64,000 bases of DNA, from contig NZ_RDQR01000001.1 in the NCBI RefSeq assembly GCF_003703835.1, positions 248,001 through 312,000 of the forward strand, read 5' to 3'. The first letter of the stretch is position 1. Each line of letters opens with the position of its first letter. A program made the position numbers and the translations under genes. The notes under the pieces are model-generated. The model saw nothing but the letters and a program-made list of their open reading frames with translations, was not told where the DNA came from and made no database searches. Source of the DNA: Auritidibacter ignavus. GTDB taxonomy: Bacteria; Actinomycetota; Actinomycetes; Actinomycetales; Micrococcaceae. Below, in pieces: positions 8,471 through 16,320 of the stretch.

Positions 8471-9385
8471 CTAGACCTTGAGGTATCGCCGCAATGTCAA
8501 CCAGGACGAGACCGCAGCCAGAACCACGGCAATCACTATCAACAATGGTATGAGAACGAGGGCATCTTGCCCGGATATAAAGCCAGTGTCTGGATATTGG
8601 GTGGCCAACCAGTTACCAACAAAGAACTCTGCCAGTGCCCACGTCGTCACCGATGCCAGCACCGCGCCAAGGACCGCCGCCAACACACCTTCTGCCAGAA
8701 ACGGGAGTTGGATCATGGATTTGGAGGCGCCGACCAAGCGCATAATCCCGGTCTCGCGTCGGCGGGAGAAGGCGGAGAGCCGGATGGTGGTCGCGATCAA
8801 AAGCGTTGCTGTCACCAACATCACCACGGCCAGTCCGACCGCAACGACTGAGGCGATGTTCATGATTGCAAATAACGACTCCAGCAATTCTCGCTGATCT
8901 GAGACCTCCTCAACGCCCGGCATATTGGCGAACATCTCGTTGATCACTTCGTATTGTTCGGGGTCTACCAATTTCACCCGGAATGATTCCGGGAGCTGGT
9001 CAGCCGTGACTACCTCAGCCATTTCGGAGTTGGCAAACTGCTCTTGGAAAATCTCCAACGCCATCTCTTGAGACTCGTACTCGTAGCTGTCGACATACTC
9101 TGCTGCTTGCGGCGATTCGAGCTGGTCTTCAATGGCCTGGCGTTGTTCATCGGTCACCGCGCCCGCCGAACAGGCCGCCGACAGGGAATTTTCGGTACAC
9201 AAGAAGATCGCCACTTCAACCCGGTCGTACCAATAGCCCTTCATCTGGTTAATTTGTTGCTGAAGGAGACCGGCGGCTCCGACGAAGGTCAGGGACACAA
9301 AAGTCACCAGAATGACCGAGATGACCATCGAGAGGTTTCGGCGAATACCAGAGAAAGTCTCGCCGAAAATAAACCTAACTCTCAC
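8471..9385 (-). CDS. ftsX: Cell division protein FtsX
   Basis: The 304-residue product has one N-terminal membrane segment (about 21-42), a large extracellular domain (about 43-170) and three C-terminal membrane segments, the FtsX layout. The cytoplasmic loop between segments 2 and 3 contains [16 protein letters not shown], the coupling segment that contacts FtsE. FtsX transmits ATP-driven changes in FtsE to extracellular peptidoglycan hydrolases during division. Its start overlaps the end of ftsE by four bases (ATGA-type junction at 9382-9385), and the M23 peptidase gene follows within 60 bases. Confidence 0.96.
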   Translation of the reverse strand: MRVRFIFGETFSGIRRNLSMVISVILVTFVSLTFVGAAGLLQQQINQMKGYWYDRVEVAIFLCTENSLSAACSAGAVTDEQRQAIEDQLESPQAAEYVDSYEYESQEMALEIFQEQFANSEMAEVVTADQLPESFRVKLVDPEQYEVINEMFANMPGVEEVSDQRELLESLFAIMNIASVVAVGLAVVMLVTATLLIATTIRLSAFSRRRETGIMRLVGASKSMIQLPFLAEGVLAAVLGAVLASVTTWALAEFFVGNWLATQYPDTGFISGQDALVLIPLLIVIAVVLAAVSSWLTLRRYLKV

Positions 9386-10185
9386 TGCTGACCCTCCTGG
9401 ACGATCTGTTCCTGAACTGCCTCACCGCGCCGTGTGGCACGACGTGGCATCGGCTGGTCATCTCCATAGGCCTGCAGCTGGCGCTCGTGTTCAGGACTAA
9501 TGGAGGGAGAGTAACCGCCTTCGGCTTCATCACGCACAATACGACCATCCACAAGTTCCACCACACGCTTTTTCATCGAGTTAACGATGTCGTGATCGTG
9601 GGTCGCCATCACCACGGTAGTGCCGTTCTGGTTGATCTTGTCCAGAACTTCCATAATTCCCCAGGACGTTTCGGGGTCGAGGTTACCGGTGGGCTCATCG
9701 GCCAACAGAATCGCCGGGCGGTTCACAACCGCACGAGCAATCGCCACGCGCTGTTGCTCACCACCGGATAGCTCGTGTGGCATCCGCTTCTCTTTCCCCG
9801 CCAACCCCACGGTCTCGAGCACATCGGGCACGTTTTGGCTGATCAAGGCATTACGTTTGCCTAACACTTGCATTGCAAAGGCCACGTTGGCAAACACGGT
9901 TTTGTTCGGCAACAACCGAAAGTCCTGAAAGACCACGCCCAAACCGCGTCGCAGGTGAGGAACCCGCCAGCTCGGCAGTTTGGCGACGTTTTTTCCTGAG
10001 ACGTAGACGGAACCGGAGCTTGCACGTTCTTCTCGCTGGACCAGTCGGATAAAAGTTGATTTACCGGATCCGGAGGCACCAACTAAGAAGACGAACTCAC
10101 CGCGTTCTATTTCAACGGTCACGTCTTCGAGTGCTGGTCGCGAGGTACGGTGATAAACCTTCGTGACATCTTCGAATCGAATCAT
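9382..10185 (-). CDS. ftsE: Cell division ATP-binding protein FtsE
   Basis: This is an ABC ATPase of 267 residues. It has Walker [10 protein letters not shown] (about 36-44), the signature LSGGEQQR and Walker [13 protein letters not shown]. FtsE normally has about 220-230 residues; here a C-terminal extension of about 40 residues, rich in charged residues and Gln, follows the ATPase core, as in several Actinobacteria. It pairs with FtsX and probably powers the adjacent M23 hydrolase. prfB lies upstream with a 144-base gap, so ftsE may also have its own promoter. Confidence 0.97.
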   Translation of the reverse strand: MIRFEDVTKVYHRTSRPALEDVTVEIERGEFVFLVGASGSGKSTFIRLVQREERASSGSVYVSGKNVAKLPSWRVPHLRRGLGVVFQDFRLLPNKTVFANVAFAMQVLGKRNALISQNVPDVLETVGLAGKEKRMPHELSGGEQQRVAIARAVVNRPAILLADEPTGNLDPETSWGIMEVLDKINQNGTTVVMATHDHDIVNSMKKRVVELVDGRIVRDEAEGGYSPSISPEHERQLQAYGDDQPMPRRATRRGEAVQEQIVQEGQQ

Positions 10186-10329
10186 GTTCTACTCCGACCG
10201 GGCAGAATACCCGCCGGCGGTGTGGCCTAATCGGGGAAGTCTTCCAGCGCCGGCCCTTCAAGAATAGTCACGAATTGGTAACCGTTGTGGGAGGCTGAGC
10301 CATGAGAGATGCTGTGTCGCCGAAGTCGA

Positions 10330-11454
10330 TTAGTTCTCGTCCTCGCCGTCATGCCGGTCACCGGCACGCCACCGGATGCCAGCATCGATAAAGTCATCAA
10401 TTTCGCCGTTGAAGACCTTGTCGGGGTTACCTTCCTCGTGCCCGGTCCGCAGATCTTTCACCATCTGATAGGGATTGAGCACATAAGAGCGCATTTGATC
10501 ACCCCAGCTGGCTTTTACGTCACCGGCGAGTTCTTTCTTCTTGGCATCTTCTTCCTGCTGGCGTAGCAACAGCAACCGCGACTGCAAGACCCGCAGGGCA
10601 GCAGCGCGGTTTTGAATCTGAGACTTCTCGTTCTGCATCGACACCACGATCCCGGTGGGAATATGGGTCATACGCACCGCAGAGTCGGTGGTGTTGACCG
10701 ACTGACCACCAGGGCCTGAGGAACGGAACACATCGATCTTCAGCTCTGTCTCGGGAATCTCCAGCGAGTCATCGGATTCAATCACCGGCACGACTTCAAC
10801 CGCGGCGAAGGAGGTCTGTCGACGTCCCTGGTTGTCGAAAGGAGAAATACGGACCAAACGGTGCGTTCCGGCTTCAACCGATAACGTTCCATATGCGTAT
10901 TCAGCATTGACCTCAAAAGTTGCCGACTTCATCCCGGCTTCTTCTGCATAGGAGGTGTCCATCACCTTGGTCGGGTACCCGTGGCGTTCGGCCCAGCGCA
11001 AATACATTCGCATCAGCATTTCGGCGAAGTCGGCAGCATCCACACCACCGGCACCAGAGCGAATAGTCACCACCGCCTCGCGCTCATCATATTCACCGTT
11101 GAGTAGCGTGACAGTTTCTAGCTGGCTAAGTGCATCGCGGATGCTGGAGAGCTCACTGGCCGCGTCATCCAAAATGGCCGGTTCTGACTCTTCCCTGGCC
11201 AATTCCACCATGACTTCGAGATCGTCAATGCGTGATTCCATGGTGGTCAACCGTTCCAGTTCGTGCTGACGCCTCGAGAGCTTGGAGGTGATTTTTTGAG
11301 CCTCATCAGGGTTGTCCCATAGATCAGGTGCCGCAGCCTGACCGGATAGCTCCTCGACGTCAGCGCGAATCTGCGGCAAGTCGGAGACTTCCGCAATCGA
11401 GGCATAGGTAGAACGTAGACCCGCGATCTCAGCGGGGAAATCAATTTCAGCCAT
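10330..11454 (-). CDS. prfB: Peptide chain release factor 2
   Basis: RF2 reads UGA and UAA stop codons and releases the finished protein. The 374-residue product contains the SPF motif that recognises stop codons ([10 protein letters not shown], about 205-214) and the catalytic GGQ (SGPGGQSVN, near 249). Full length is encoded in one uninterrupted frame, so the programmed +1 frameshift that controls RF2 in many bacteria is absent, as is usual in Actinobacteria. The order prfB-ftsE-ftsX is conserved in this phylum. Confidence 0.97.
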   Translation of the reverse strand: MAEIDFPAEIAGLRSTYASIAEVSDLPQIRADVEELSGQAAAPDLWDNPDEAQKITSKLSRRQHELERLTTMESRIDDLEVMVELAREESEPAILDDAASELSSIRDALSQLETVTLLNGEYDEREAVVTIRSGAGGVDAADFAEMLMRMYLRWAERHGYPTKVMDTSYAEEAGMKSATFEVNAEYAYGTLSVEAGTHRLVRISPFDNQGRRQTSFAAVEVVPVIESDDSLEIPETELKIDVFRSSGPGGQSVNTTDSAVRMTHIPTGIVVSMQNEKSQIQNRAAALRVLQSRLLLLRQQEEDAKKKELAGDVKASWGDQMRSYVLNPYQMVKDLRTGHEEGNPDKVFNGEIDDFIDAGIRWRAGDRHDGEDEN

Positions 11455-11499
11455 GACCCTCCAAGCCTACGTCATCTGAGCCGGAGGGCAGAAAACGAC

Positions 11500-11988
11500 T
11501 CAGCGTTGCAGACTGGTGCGAGCGCTGGACTCTGCGTGAACCTCTACCCCATCGGGAAGAAACCAACTCACCACCGGGACCTCCGCCTGTGCAGTCAACT
11601 CCACCACCACTGTATCCCCGCCAAGGACTCGGACATCGACGACGTCAAGGTCGCCGAACCGCTGGTAGGCCCCCGAAGAATTGAGATAGTCTTCAACCCG
11701 CCCCCGGGCCGACCGGGCATTGAGTCTTGGCGTTTGGGTTACCACGCTGTTGCTATTGGGTTCTGAGATGGCAGGTGCATCAAGACGAAAGTCGGCGGCC
11801 GCCACGGATGCCACAGTGTCGGCGGTCGATAGGAGCTTGCGCGACTGGAGATTGACCTGTGTGATTGCCAAGATCGTGACCGCACAGGACAACAAGACGG
11901 CGCATATCCCCACCAGCAAAATGCTGGTCTGTCCTGAATCTTCGCACATTCGGACACGCCATCGAGCTAGTACCTTACTCAAATTCAC
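11500..11988 (-). CDS. TadE-like pseudopilin/secretion-related protein (Rv3660c-neighbour type)
   Basis: The 162-residue protein has a short basic N-terminus, one hydrophobic helix (about 21-43) and an extracellular domain. The segment SGQTSILLVGICAVLL looks like a class III prepilin region (cleavage after Gly) but has no Glu at position +5. It matches the actinobacterial group called helicase/secretion neighbourhood TadE-like proteins. The likely start is the GTG at 11988, overlapping the end of the preceding TadE gene by 14 bases. It is the last gene of the tad cluster before prfB. Confidence 0.75.
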   Translation of the reverse strand: MNLSKVLARWRVRMCEDSGQTSILLVGICAVLLSCAVTILAITQVNLQSRKLLSTADTVASVAAADFRLDAPAISEPNSNSVVTQTPRLNARSARGRVEDYLNSSGAYQRFGDLDVVDVRVLGGDTVVVELTAQAEVPVVSWFLPDGVEVHAESSARTSLQR

Positions 11989-12421
11989 CCACTTGATAGT
12001 CAGCGACTGAGTTCAACGTGGCCACGCTGGTCGGGTTACCTAAGATACTGGGAACCAGCGGAAGACCCACACTAGTGGATATTTCGATCTGCGCTAGTGA
12101 GCCCGGAGCGGTGCAACTGTCTGGTGAGCAGTGAATGGCGACGGTAATTTGGTCTGGATCAACGCCGTAATCCTCCACGGTTCGCTCAATGCTGGCTCTG
12201 GCTCGTTGCTCGCCCTGTTCATCGTCCGAAGCCTGCGCAAGCATTCTCACGCCCTGATCAGCCGCTGCAACGGTGGCGTAGCCGGCGGATTGGATCTGGG
12301 CGATGAGTACTAAGAAATAGATCACCGGCACCAGTAGTACGGCAGCAAGTACCGTGAATTCCACGGTCGAAGACCCCTCATCGGCGCGATGGTCGCATCT
12401 ATTGGGTGAAGCTATACGCAT
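11975..12421 (-). CDS. TadE family minor pseudopilin
   Basis: The 148-residue product has a TadE-like N-terminus in which a Gly-Ser junction is followed by STVEFTVLAAVLLVPVIYF. The Glu five residues after the putative cleavage Gly fits processing by a TadV-type prepilin peptidase. One membrane helix is followed by a domain with two Cys residues (HCSPDSCT) that may form a disulfide. I choose the ATG at 12421, nine bases after GGGAGG; the GTG at 12427 is too close to that site. The start overlaps the end of the preceding TadE gene by 23 bases, so translation is probably coupled. Confidence 0.8.
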   Translation of the reverse strand: MRIASPNRCDHRADEGSSTVEFTVLAAVLLVPVIYFLVLIAQIQSAGYATVAAADQGVRMLAQASDDEQGEQRARASIERTVEDYGVDPDQITVAIHCSPDSCTAPGSLAQIEISTSVGLPLVPSILGNPTSVATLNSVADYQVGEFE

Positions 12422-12803
12422 GGCCACTCACCTCCCACGTGACAGGAGCGGCGACGAACCCAACCATGGGAATGCCGTGCTCGACGGTGATGGTAATCAA
12501 CTCCGCTCCATCACCACCGGGTACTGCGGAAACCTGAGCACTCACCTGAGCCTGCGAAGCCCCCGGTATCGACTCGGTCAGTAGCGTCTCGGCCCGCTCC
12601 ACGCCGTCGCTGACGGACTTATCAGCTAGCCCCGCATAACGGGCGCCTGCTGAGGCCGCGTCAATCATCGTATTGCGCGTGTGAATAATGACCGCTAGTT
12701 GCATGATCGAAACCATCAGCACCGCAATGACGGCGATGATCATGGTTGATTCCGCCACGGCGGAGCCACGCTCACGTCGCAACGAGCCGATGGATTCCCA
12801 CAT
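12399..12803 (-). CDS. TadE/TadG family minor pseudopilin
   Basis: The product is 134 residues from the ATG at 12803. It has a basic N-terminus (RRERG), a prepilin-like site followed by SAVAESTMIIAVIAVLMVSI with Glu at +5, one membrane helix and a soluble domain. The start lies one base after the stop of the small Flp-like gene (TAA-G-ATG), consistent with translational coupling; longer upstream in-frame starts would overlap that gene. It probably caps or primes a Tad-type pilus or related secreted fibre. Confidence 0.78.
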   Translation of the reverse strand: MWESIGSLRRERGSAVAESTMIIAVIAVLMVSIMQLAVIIHTRNTMIDAASAGARYAGLADKSVSDGVERAETLLTESIPGASQAQVSAQVSAVPGGDGAELITITVEHGIPMVGFVAAPVTWEVSGHAYSFTQ

Positions 12804-12804
12804 C

Positions 12805-13002
12805 TTAGTTTGTTGAAACTTGATCGATCGCCTGGTTGAAGAGGTCTGCCAGAGCCGGGCCGGCAAGTGCCAGCAGGCCAGCCACCAGCACAGCCGACAT
12901 CAGGGTAATCATCACCCAGCCTGGAACATCTCCTCGTTCATCTCGTCCCAGGCGCTGGAGTGAATTGGACATCCAGATCATCAACGTGATCAGGCTCTTC
13001 AT
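12805..13002 (-). CDS. Small Flp-like pilin candidate
   Basis: The 65-residue product has the right size and place for an Flp pilin: it follows tadC and precedes the TadE genes. It has a 20-residue leader ending DERG, then DVPGWVMITLMSAVLVAGLL and a short tail. A canonical Flp pilin has Glu-Tyr at +5/+6 after the cleavage Gly; here the +5 residue is Trp, and no Glu is present in the helix start. It may be processed differently or be a non-pilin membrane peptide. The ATG at 13002 is well supported by AAGGAG. Confidence 0.65.
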   Translation of the reverse strand: MKSLITLMIWMSNSLQRLGRDERGDVPGWVMITLMSAVLVAGLLALAGPALADLFNQAIDQVSTN

Positions 13003-13093
13003 AGTGTGTCTCCTTCTTGTCGTGACTTACTCGTCGTGGATTTCTGGTCATTTGTTTTTTGGGGGGTGATCTAGTCTGTATTGCTCGAGACTC

Positions 13094-14029
13094 TCAAACA
13101 CCGAGGTTCAATAGCGAGAGGCCCGGGTAGACGGCAAAGAGGACTGTCAGGGGCAGGATGCCGAAGATCAATGGGGCCATCATGCCGATCTCTTTCTTGC
13201 CCGCGACTTCCATCAAGTTTCGTTTCGACATCTCACGGACATCATGGGCTTGTGCCCTTAAGACCTGCGACAGCGGAGTACCGCGTTCCAAGGCCACCAA
13301 GAGCCCAGAGATGAATCGTTCGACGGCCGGTATCTGGACCCGGTGGTCACAGGACCGCAGGGCAGTAGCGAAGCTGGAACCGGCATGGAGATCTCGCATC
13401 ACGCGATCAAATTCGGTAGCCAGCTCTCCCTCAGCGGAGTTGGCCACCCGTTCGATGGCACCCTGTGCAGTGTCTCCGGCCGATACTGACAAAGCAACTA
13501 GTTCGGTCACGGTGGGAAACTCCGCCAAGATACGGGCTTTGCGACGAGATACCTGGGAGCTGAGAACATTATCCCGCAAGAAGAAACCCAGGACGCCAAG
13601 ACCAAGAACCACGATGACGCCTAGCAGGGGCGTGAGTGAGTAGTTCACGGCAAGCCCGATACTGACCACCATTCCGGCGGATGCTCCAAGTAGGGCATAC
13701 ATGAGTTGCTCTGTGCGATACTGTGCCACGGTCATCTCGAGGCCAGCGCTCCACAGTTTTCTCTGTAATTGGTCAGAACCGAGGTTCATCATATCCAGCA
13801 GTCTGGCCACTCGACCCAGCAACGGGGCGGCCAATTTGTAGATCGTACCGAGGACCCCACTGGGCCGAGCCGTCACCGGTGCCGTCGCAGGAGCAAATCC
13901 CCGGAGCTGAGGTTGGACGCGCTGGACTAGCGAGGGCGACCCACCTGTCCACACGACCAACATGATCAATACAAGACCGGTACCTAAAAGTGCCCCGCAC
14001 CCTAAGGCCAACCAACTTGGCACGCTCAT
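13094..14029 (-). CDS. tadC: Tad platform protein TadC (GspF family)
   Basis: The 311-residue membrane protein has hydrophobic segments near the N-terminus, at about 112-155 and at the C-terminus, with a cytoplasmic GspF domain between (about 165-285). The segment LVALSVSAGDTAQGAIERV is characteristic of type II secretion F proteins. With TadB it forms the inner-membrane platform that the TadA ATPase drives. It begins inside a four-base overlap with tadB, so the two are translated together. Confidence 0.9.
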   Translation of the reverse strand: MSVPSWLALGCGALLGTGLVLIMLVVWTGGSPSLVQRVQPQLRGFAPATAPVTARPSGVLGTIYKLAAPLLGRVARLLDMMNLGSDQLQRKLWSAGLEMTVAQYRTEQLMYALLGASAGMVVSIGLAVNYSLTPLLGVIVVLGLGVLGFFLRDNVLSSQVSRRKARILAEFPTVTELVALSVSAGDTAQGAIERVANSAEGELATEFDRVMRDLHAGSSFATALRSCDHRVQIPAVERFISGLLVALERGTPLSQVLRAQAHDVREMSKRNLMEVAGKKEIGMMAPLIFGILPLTVLFAVYPGLSLLNLGV

Positions 14030-14880
14030 AAAACTCTCCTCTCAGCCGGAAGAGCCCCAATCCTGCGCATTAGCCAATAGCACAAGGCACTAACCACCAC
14101 GCCGAACAGCAACACGAGCATGCCTGCCATCGTTTGATAAGCAGCCAACGCCTGCGGTTGTGTTGCCAAAAGTAGTAGCACGACCCACGGCGCGACCACA
14201 GCCAGACGCGCCCCGTTGATAGTCCAAGACTGTCGCGCTTCCAGTTCAGCTCGAGTTTGTGCCTCTTCACGCAAAAAGTCCGCCAAGGTCTCCAGTACTG
14301 CACCAATATCTGCGCTACCGACATCCCGGGTCATCATCAACGATGCCGCCAGCCGATCGGCTACTGGATCGGCCAGACGCTCCTTAAGGCGTGTTAGGGC
14401 ACCAGAGAATCGCATTCCGGCCCGATAATCTGCGGTGAAATCTTCCAACGCGGGTCTGAGTTCTTCGGGACCGTGAATCGCCAATTGTGACAACGCCTCG
14501 GGCAACGTCAATCCGGCACGAATCGCGGACCGTAAATGGTCTACCGCCTCGGGCCATACCTCGCGCATCGTCGCTTGCCGTTTTCTGGCTGACGATTTCA
14601 AGATGCCAAATGGAAGCAGAGCTGCGAAGAGTCCAAAGCAGATCCCCAACGGAACCGCTCTCGTCAGGGCAATCATGACCAGCCCCACCACCAAAGCCAA
14701 AATGGCCGAACTAGCCACGACAGTGGGGACGGTAATGCGTTCGATCCCAGAACGAATAACCAGGTGCTGAAGTCCTGACACGCGAGAGGGCTTGCGACTC
14801 TCCTGGGCAGGCTGGGCCCACCATGACAGCCAAATCAGGAGTAGCCCGACCCCTAGGATGAGCCCGAGCAACACGCTCAT
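14026..14880 (-). CDS. tadB: Tad platform protein TadB (GspF family)
   Basis: This 284-residue protein has hydrophobic segments at residues 1-18, 50-92 and at the C-terminus, and a GspF domain containing LRSAIRAGLTLPEALSQLA and MTRDVGSADIGAVLETLADFLREE. It is the partner of TadC in the pilus platform. Its ATG overlaps the end of tadA by four bases, which marks a tightly coupled tadA-tadB-tadC operon. Confidence 0.9.
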   Translation of the reverse strand: MSVLLGLILGVGLLLIWLSWWAQPAQESRKPSRVSGLQHLVIRSGIERITVPTVVASSAILALVVGLVMIALTRAVPLGICFGLFAALLPFGILKSSARKRQATMREVWPEAVDHLRSAIRAGLTLPEALSQLAIHGPEELRPALEDFTADYRAGMRFSGALTRLKERLADPVADRLAASLMMTRDVGSADIGAVLETLADFLREEAQTRAELEARQSWTINGARLAVVAPWVVLLLLATQPQALAAYQTMAGMLVLLFGVVVSALCYWLMRRIGALPAERRVL

Positions 14881-16103
14881 GCGTTCGCGCCCATCAAAGC
14901 GCGGACGTCCATACCGTGGTCACGAAACTTTTTGCTATCCACCAAGCCGCTGGGGTTAAAAACTAGTTCGTGCTCTGGTCGATGAAAGACTGGAGCCGAT
15001 TCGATCACACCGGCTTCGACACGTTGCCCGACCGCACGGATCTCAGCTATCCGTCGCTGTCCTCGGCGGTCTTTTTCACAGTGCACCACCAGGTCAAAAC
15101 AACTGGTCACCGTCGGGACCACGAATTGTGAGGTGATATTGTCCCCTGCCAATAAAGGTAGCGTGCAGATTTTGGTGAGTGCATCCTGGGCACTGTTGGC
15201 GTGCACCGAGCACATTCCCGACAGTCCGGCGTTCATCGCAATGAGCATGTCCAAGCTTTCGGCCTCGCGGACCTCTCCGACAATAATCCGGTCCGGACGC
15301 ATCCGCAGGGCTTCTTTTACCAGGCGACGCAACGAAATCTCACCATAACCTTCCAGATTGGCCTGCCGACACTGCATGCTCACCACGTCACGAACCGGTA
15401 TCTGCAGTTCAAAGATCTCCTCAACGGTAATCACTCGCTCTCTGGCCCCGATGGCAGCGGATAGACAATTCAACAGAGTGGTTTTCCCGGCTTGAGTGGC
15501 ACCGGACACCAGAATGTTCAGCCCGGCAGTCACGGCAGCCTCTAAAAACATGGCGGCTTGAGCGGTTAGCGAGCGGGTACGGACCAAATCCTGAAGGTTG
15601 TGCGCTCGAACAACGAATTTTCGAATGTTAACGGCCCAGTGTTGTGCCGTAATCTCCGGAATAACCACGTGGAGCCGTGATCCGTCGGGTAAGGCAGCGT
15701 CAACGAACGGTGAGGACAGGTCGAGTCGACGCCCCGAACTTTTCAGCATCTTCTCGACCAAGTCTCGAACCTGTTGCGCACTCAACGAGACATTGGTCAA
15801 CTCTGTGGTGCCACCGCGAGCGCAGAAAACTTGGTCGGGAGAGTTGATCCAGATTTCTTCGACAGAATCATCGTCCAGCAGCCGTTGCAGCGGTCCGAAA
15901 CCAGCGACAGCGTCTAGCACGGCTTTTTGAGCAACCTCACGATCGGCCAAAACCGGCACGCTGCCTGTCAGTGAACGCGCATCATAGTTCTGTGTGACGT
16001 GGTAGACGAGGTCTCGAACTGCAGTGAGATCTTTAGAAGGGTCAATATTGGATCGGCGTATCTCTTCGCGAACTTCTGTTTCCAGTATGCGCAAAGCGTC
16101 CAT
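14877..16103 (-). CDS. tadA: Tad/CpaF pilus assembly ATPase TadA
   Basis: The 408-residue secretion ATPase has Walker A GATQAGKTT (about 205-213), an Asp box (EEIFELQIP) and a Walker B/His region (DRIIVGEVREAESLDML, SGMCSVHANS). It powers assembly of Flp-type pili or a related fibre. I start it at the ATG at 16103 (MDALRILE), which has GGGGAG about 11 bases upstream; the frame extends to 16166 but that part looks untypical. It heads the minus-strand tad operon and is divergent from the FHA-FtsK gene. No prepilin peptidase gene is visible in the window. Confidence 0.93.
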   Translation of the reverse strand: MDALRILETEVREEIRRSNIDPSKDLTAVRDLVYHVTQNYDARSLTGSVPVLADREVAQKAVLDAVAGFGPLQRLLDDDSVEEIWINSPDQVFCARGGTTELTNVSLSAQQVRDLVEKMLKSSGRRLDLSSPFVDAALPDGSRLHVVIPEITAQHWAVNIRKFVVRAHNLQDLVRTRSLTAQAAMFLEAAVTAGLNILVSGATQAGKTTLLNCLSAAIGARERVITVEEIFELQIPVRDVVSMQCRQANLEGYGEISLRRLVKEALRMRPDRIIVGEVREAESLDMLIAMNAGLSGMCSVHANSAQDALTKICTLPLLAGDNITSQFVVPTVTSCFDLVVHCEKDRRGQRRIAEIRAVGQRVEAGVIESAPVFHRPEHELVFNPSGLVDSKKFRDHGMDVRALMGANA

Positions 16104-16155
16104 CGAATCATTGCTCCCCTTCAGCAACCAAAACTGTCGTCTGACATCACAAAAC

Positions 16156-16171
16156 TGTGACCCCACTCACT
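16156..16171. promoter_or_regulatory. CRP/GlxR-like site upstream of tadA
   Basis: TGTGACCCCACTCACT fits TGTGA-N6-TCACA with one mismatch and lies about 53 bases upstream of the tadA start. A single degenerate match may be chance. Confidence 0.25.
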
Positions 16172-16217
16172 GTAAACAATAAATTGAGCTGAGAAAACAG
16201 TGGTTCCTGAAATTTCT

Positions 16218-16235
16218 GGATAATTTATATTATCC
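16218..16235. promoter_or_regulatory. AT-rich palindrome between divergent tadA and FtsK genes
   Basis: GGATAATTTATATTATCC has perfect 7-base arms (GGATAAT/ATTATCC) around TTAT. It sits in an AT-rich stretch of the roughly 217-base divergent promoter region. Its right arm overlaps TTATCCACA (16230-16238), an exact match to the DnaA-box consensus. It is a candidate operator controlling one or both genes. Confidence 0.45.
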
Positions 16236-16320
16236 ACAGGTCTTACAAATACTCTCGACGCATTCGTACCCGGCGACGAAGATAGAACCGACCAGAAACC
16301 CATGACACACCGGATTGACG

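Noticed and set aside
10330-11454. Programmed frameshift in prfB
   Set aside because: The RF2 frame is continuous from start to stop, with SPF and GGQ motifs in the same frame, so there is no shift site.
13053-13064. T6G6 homopolymer pair (TTTTTTGGGGGG) before the Flp-like gene as a phase-variation tract
   Set aside because: It lies in the gap between tadC and the Flp-like gene, outside both reading frames and downstream of the operon promoter in orientation terms; slippage would have no clear effect.
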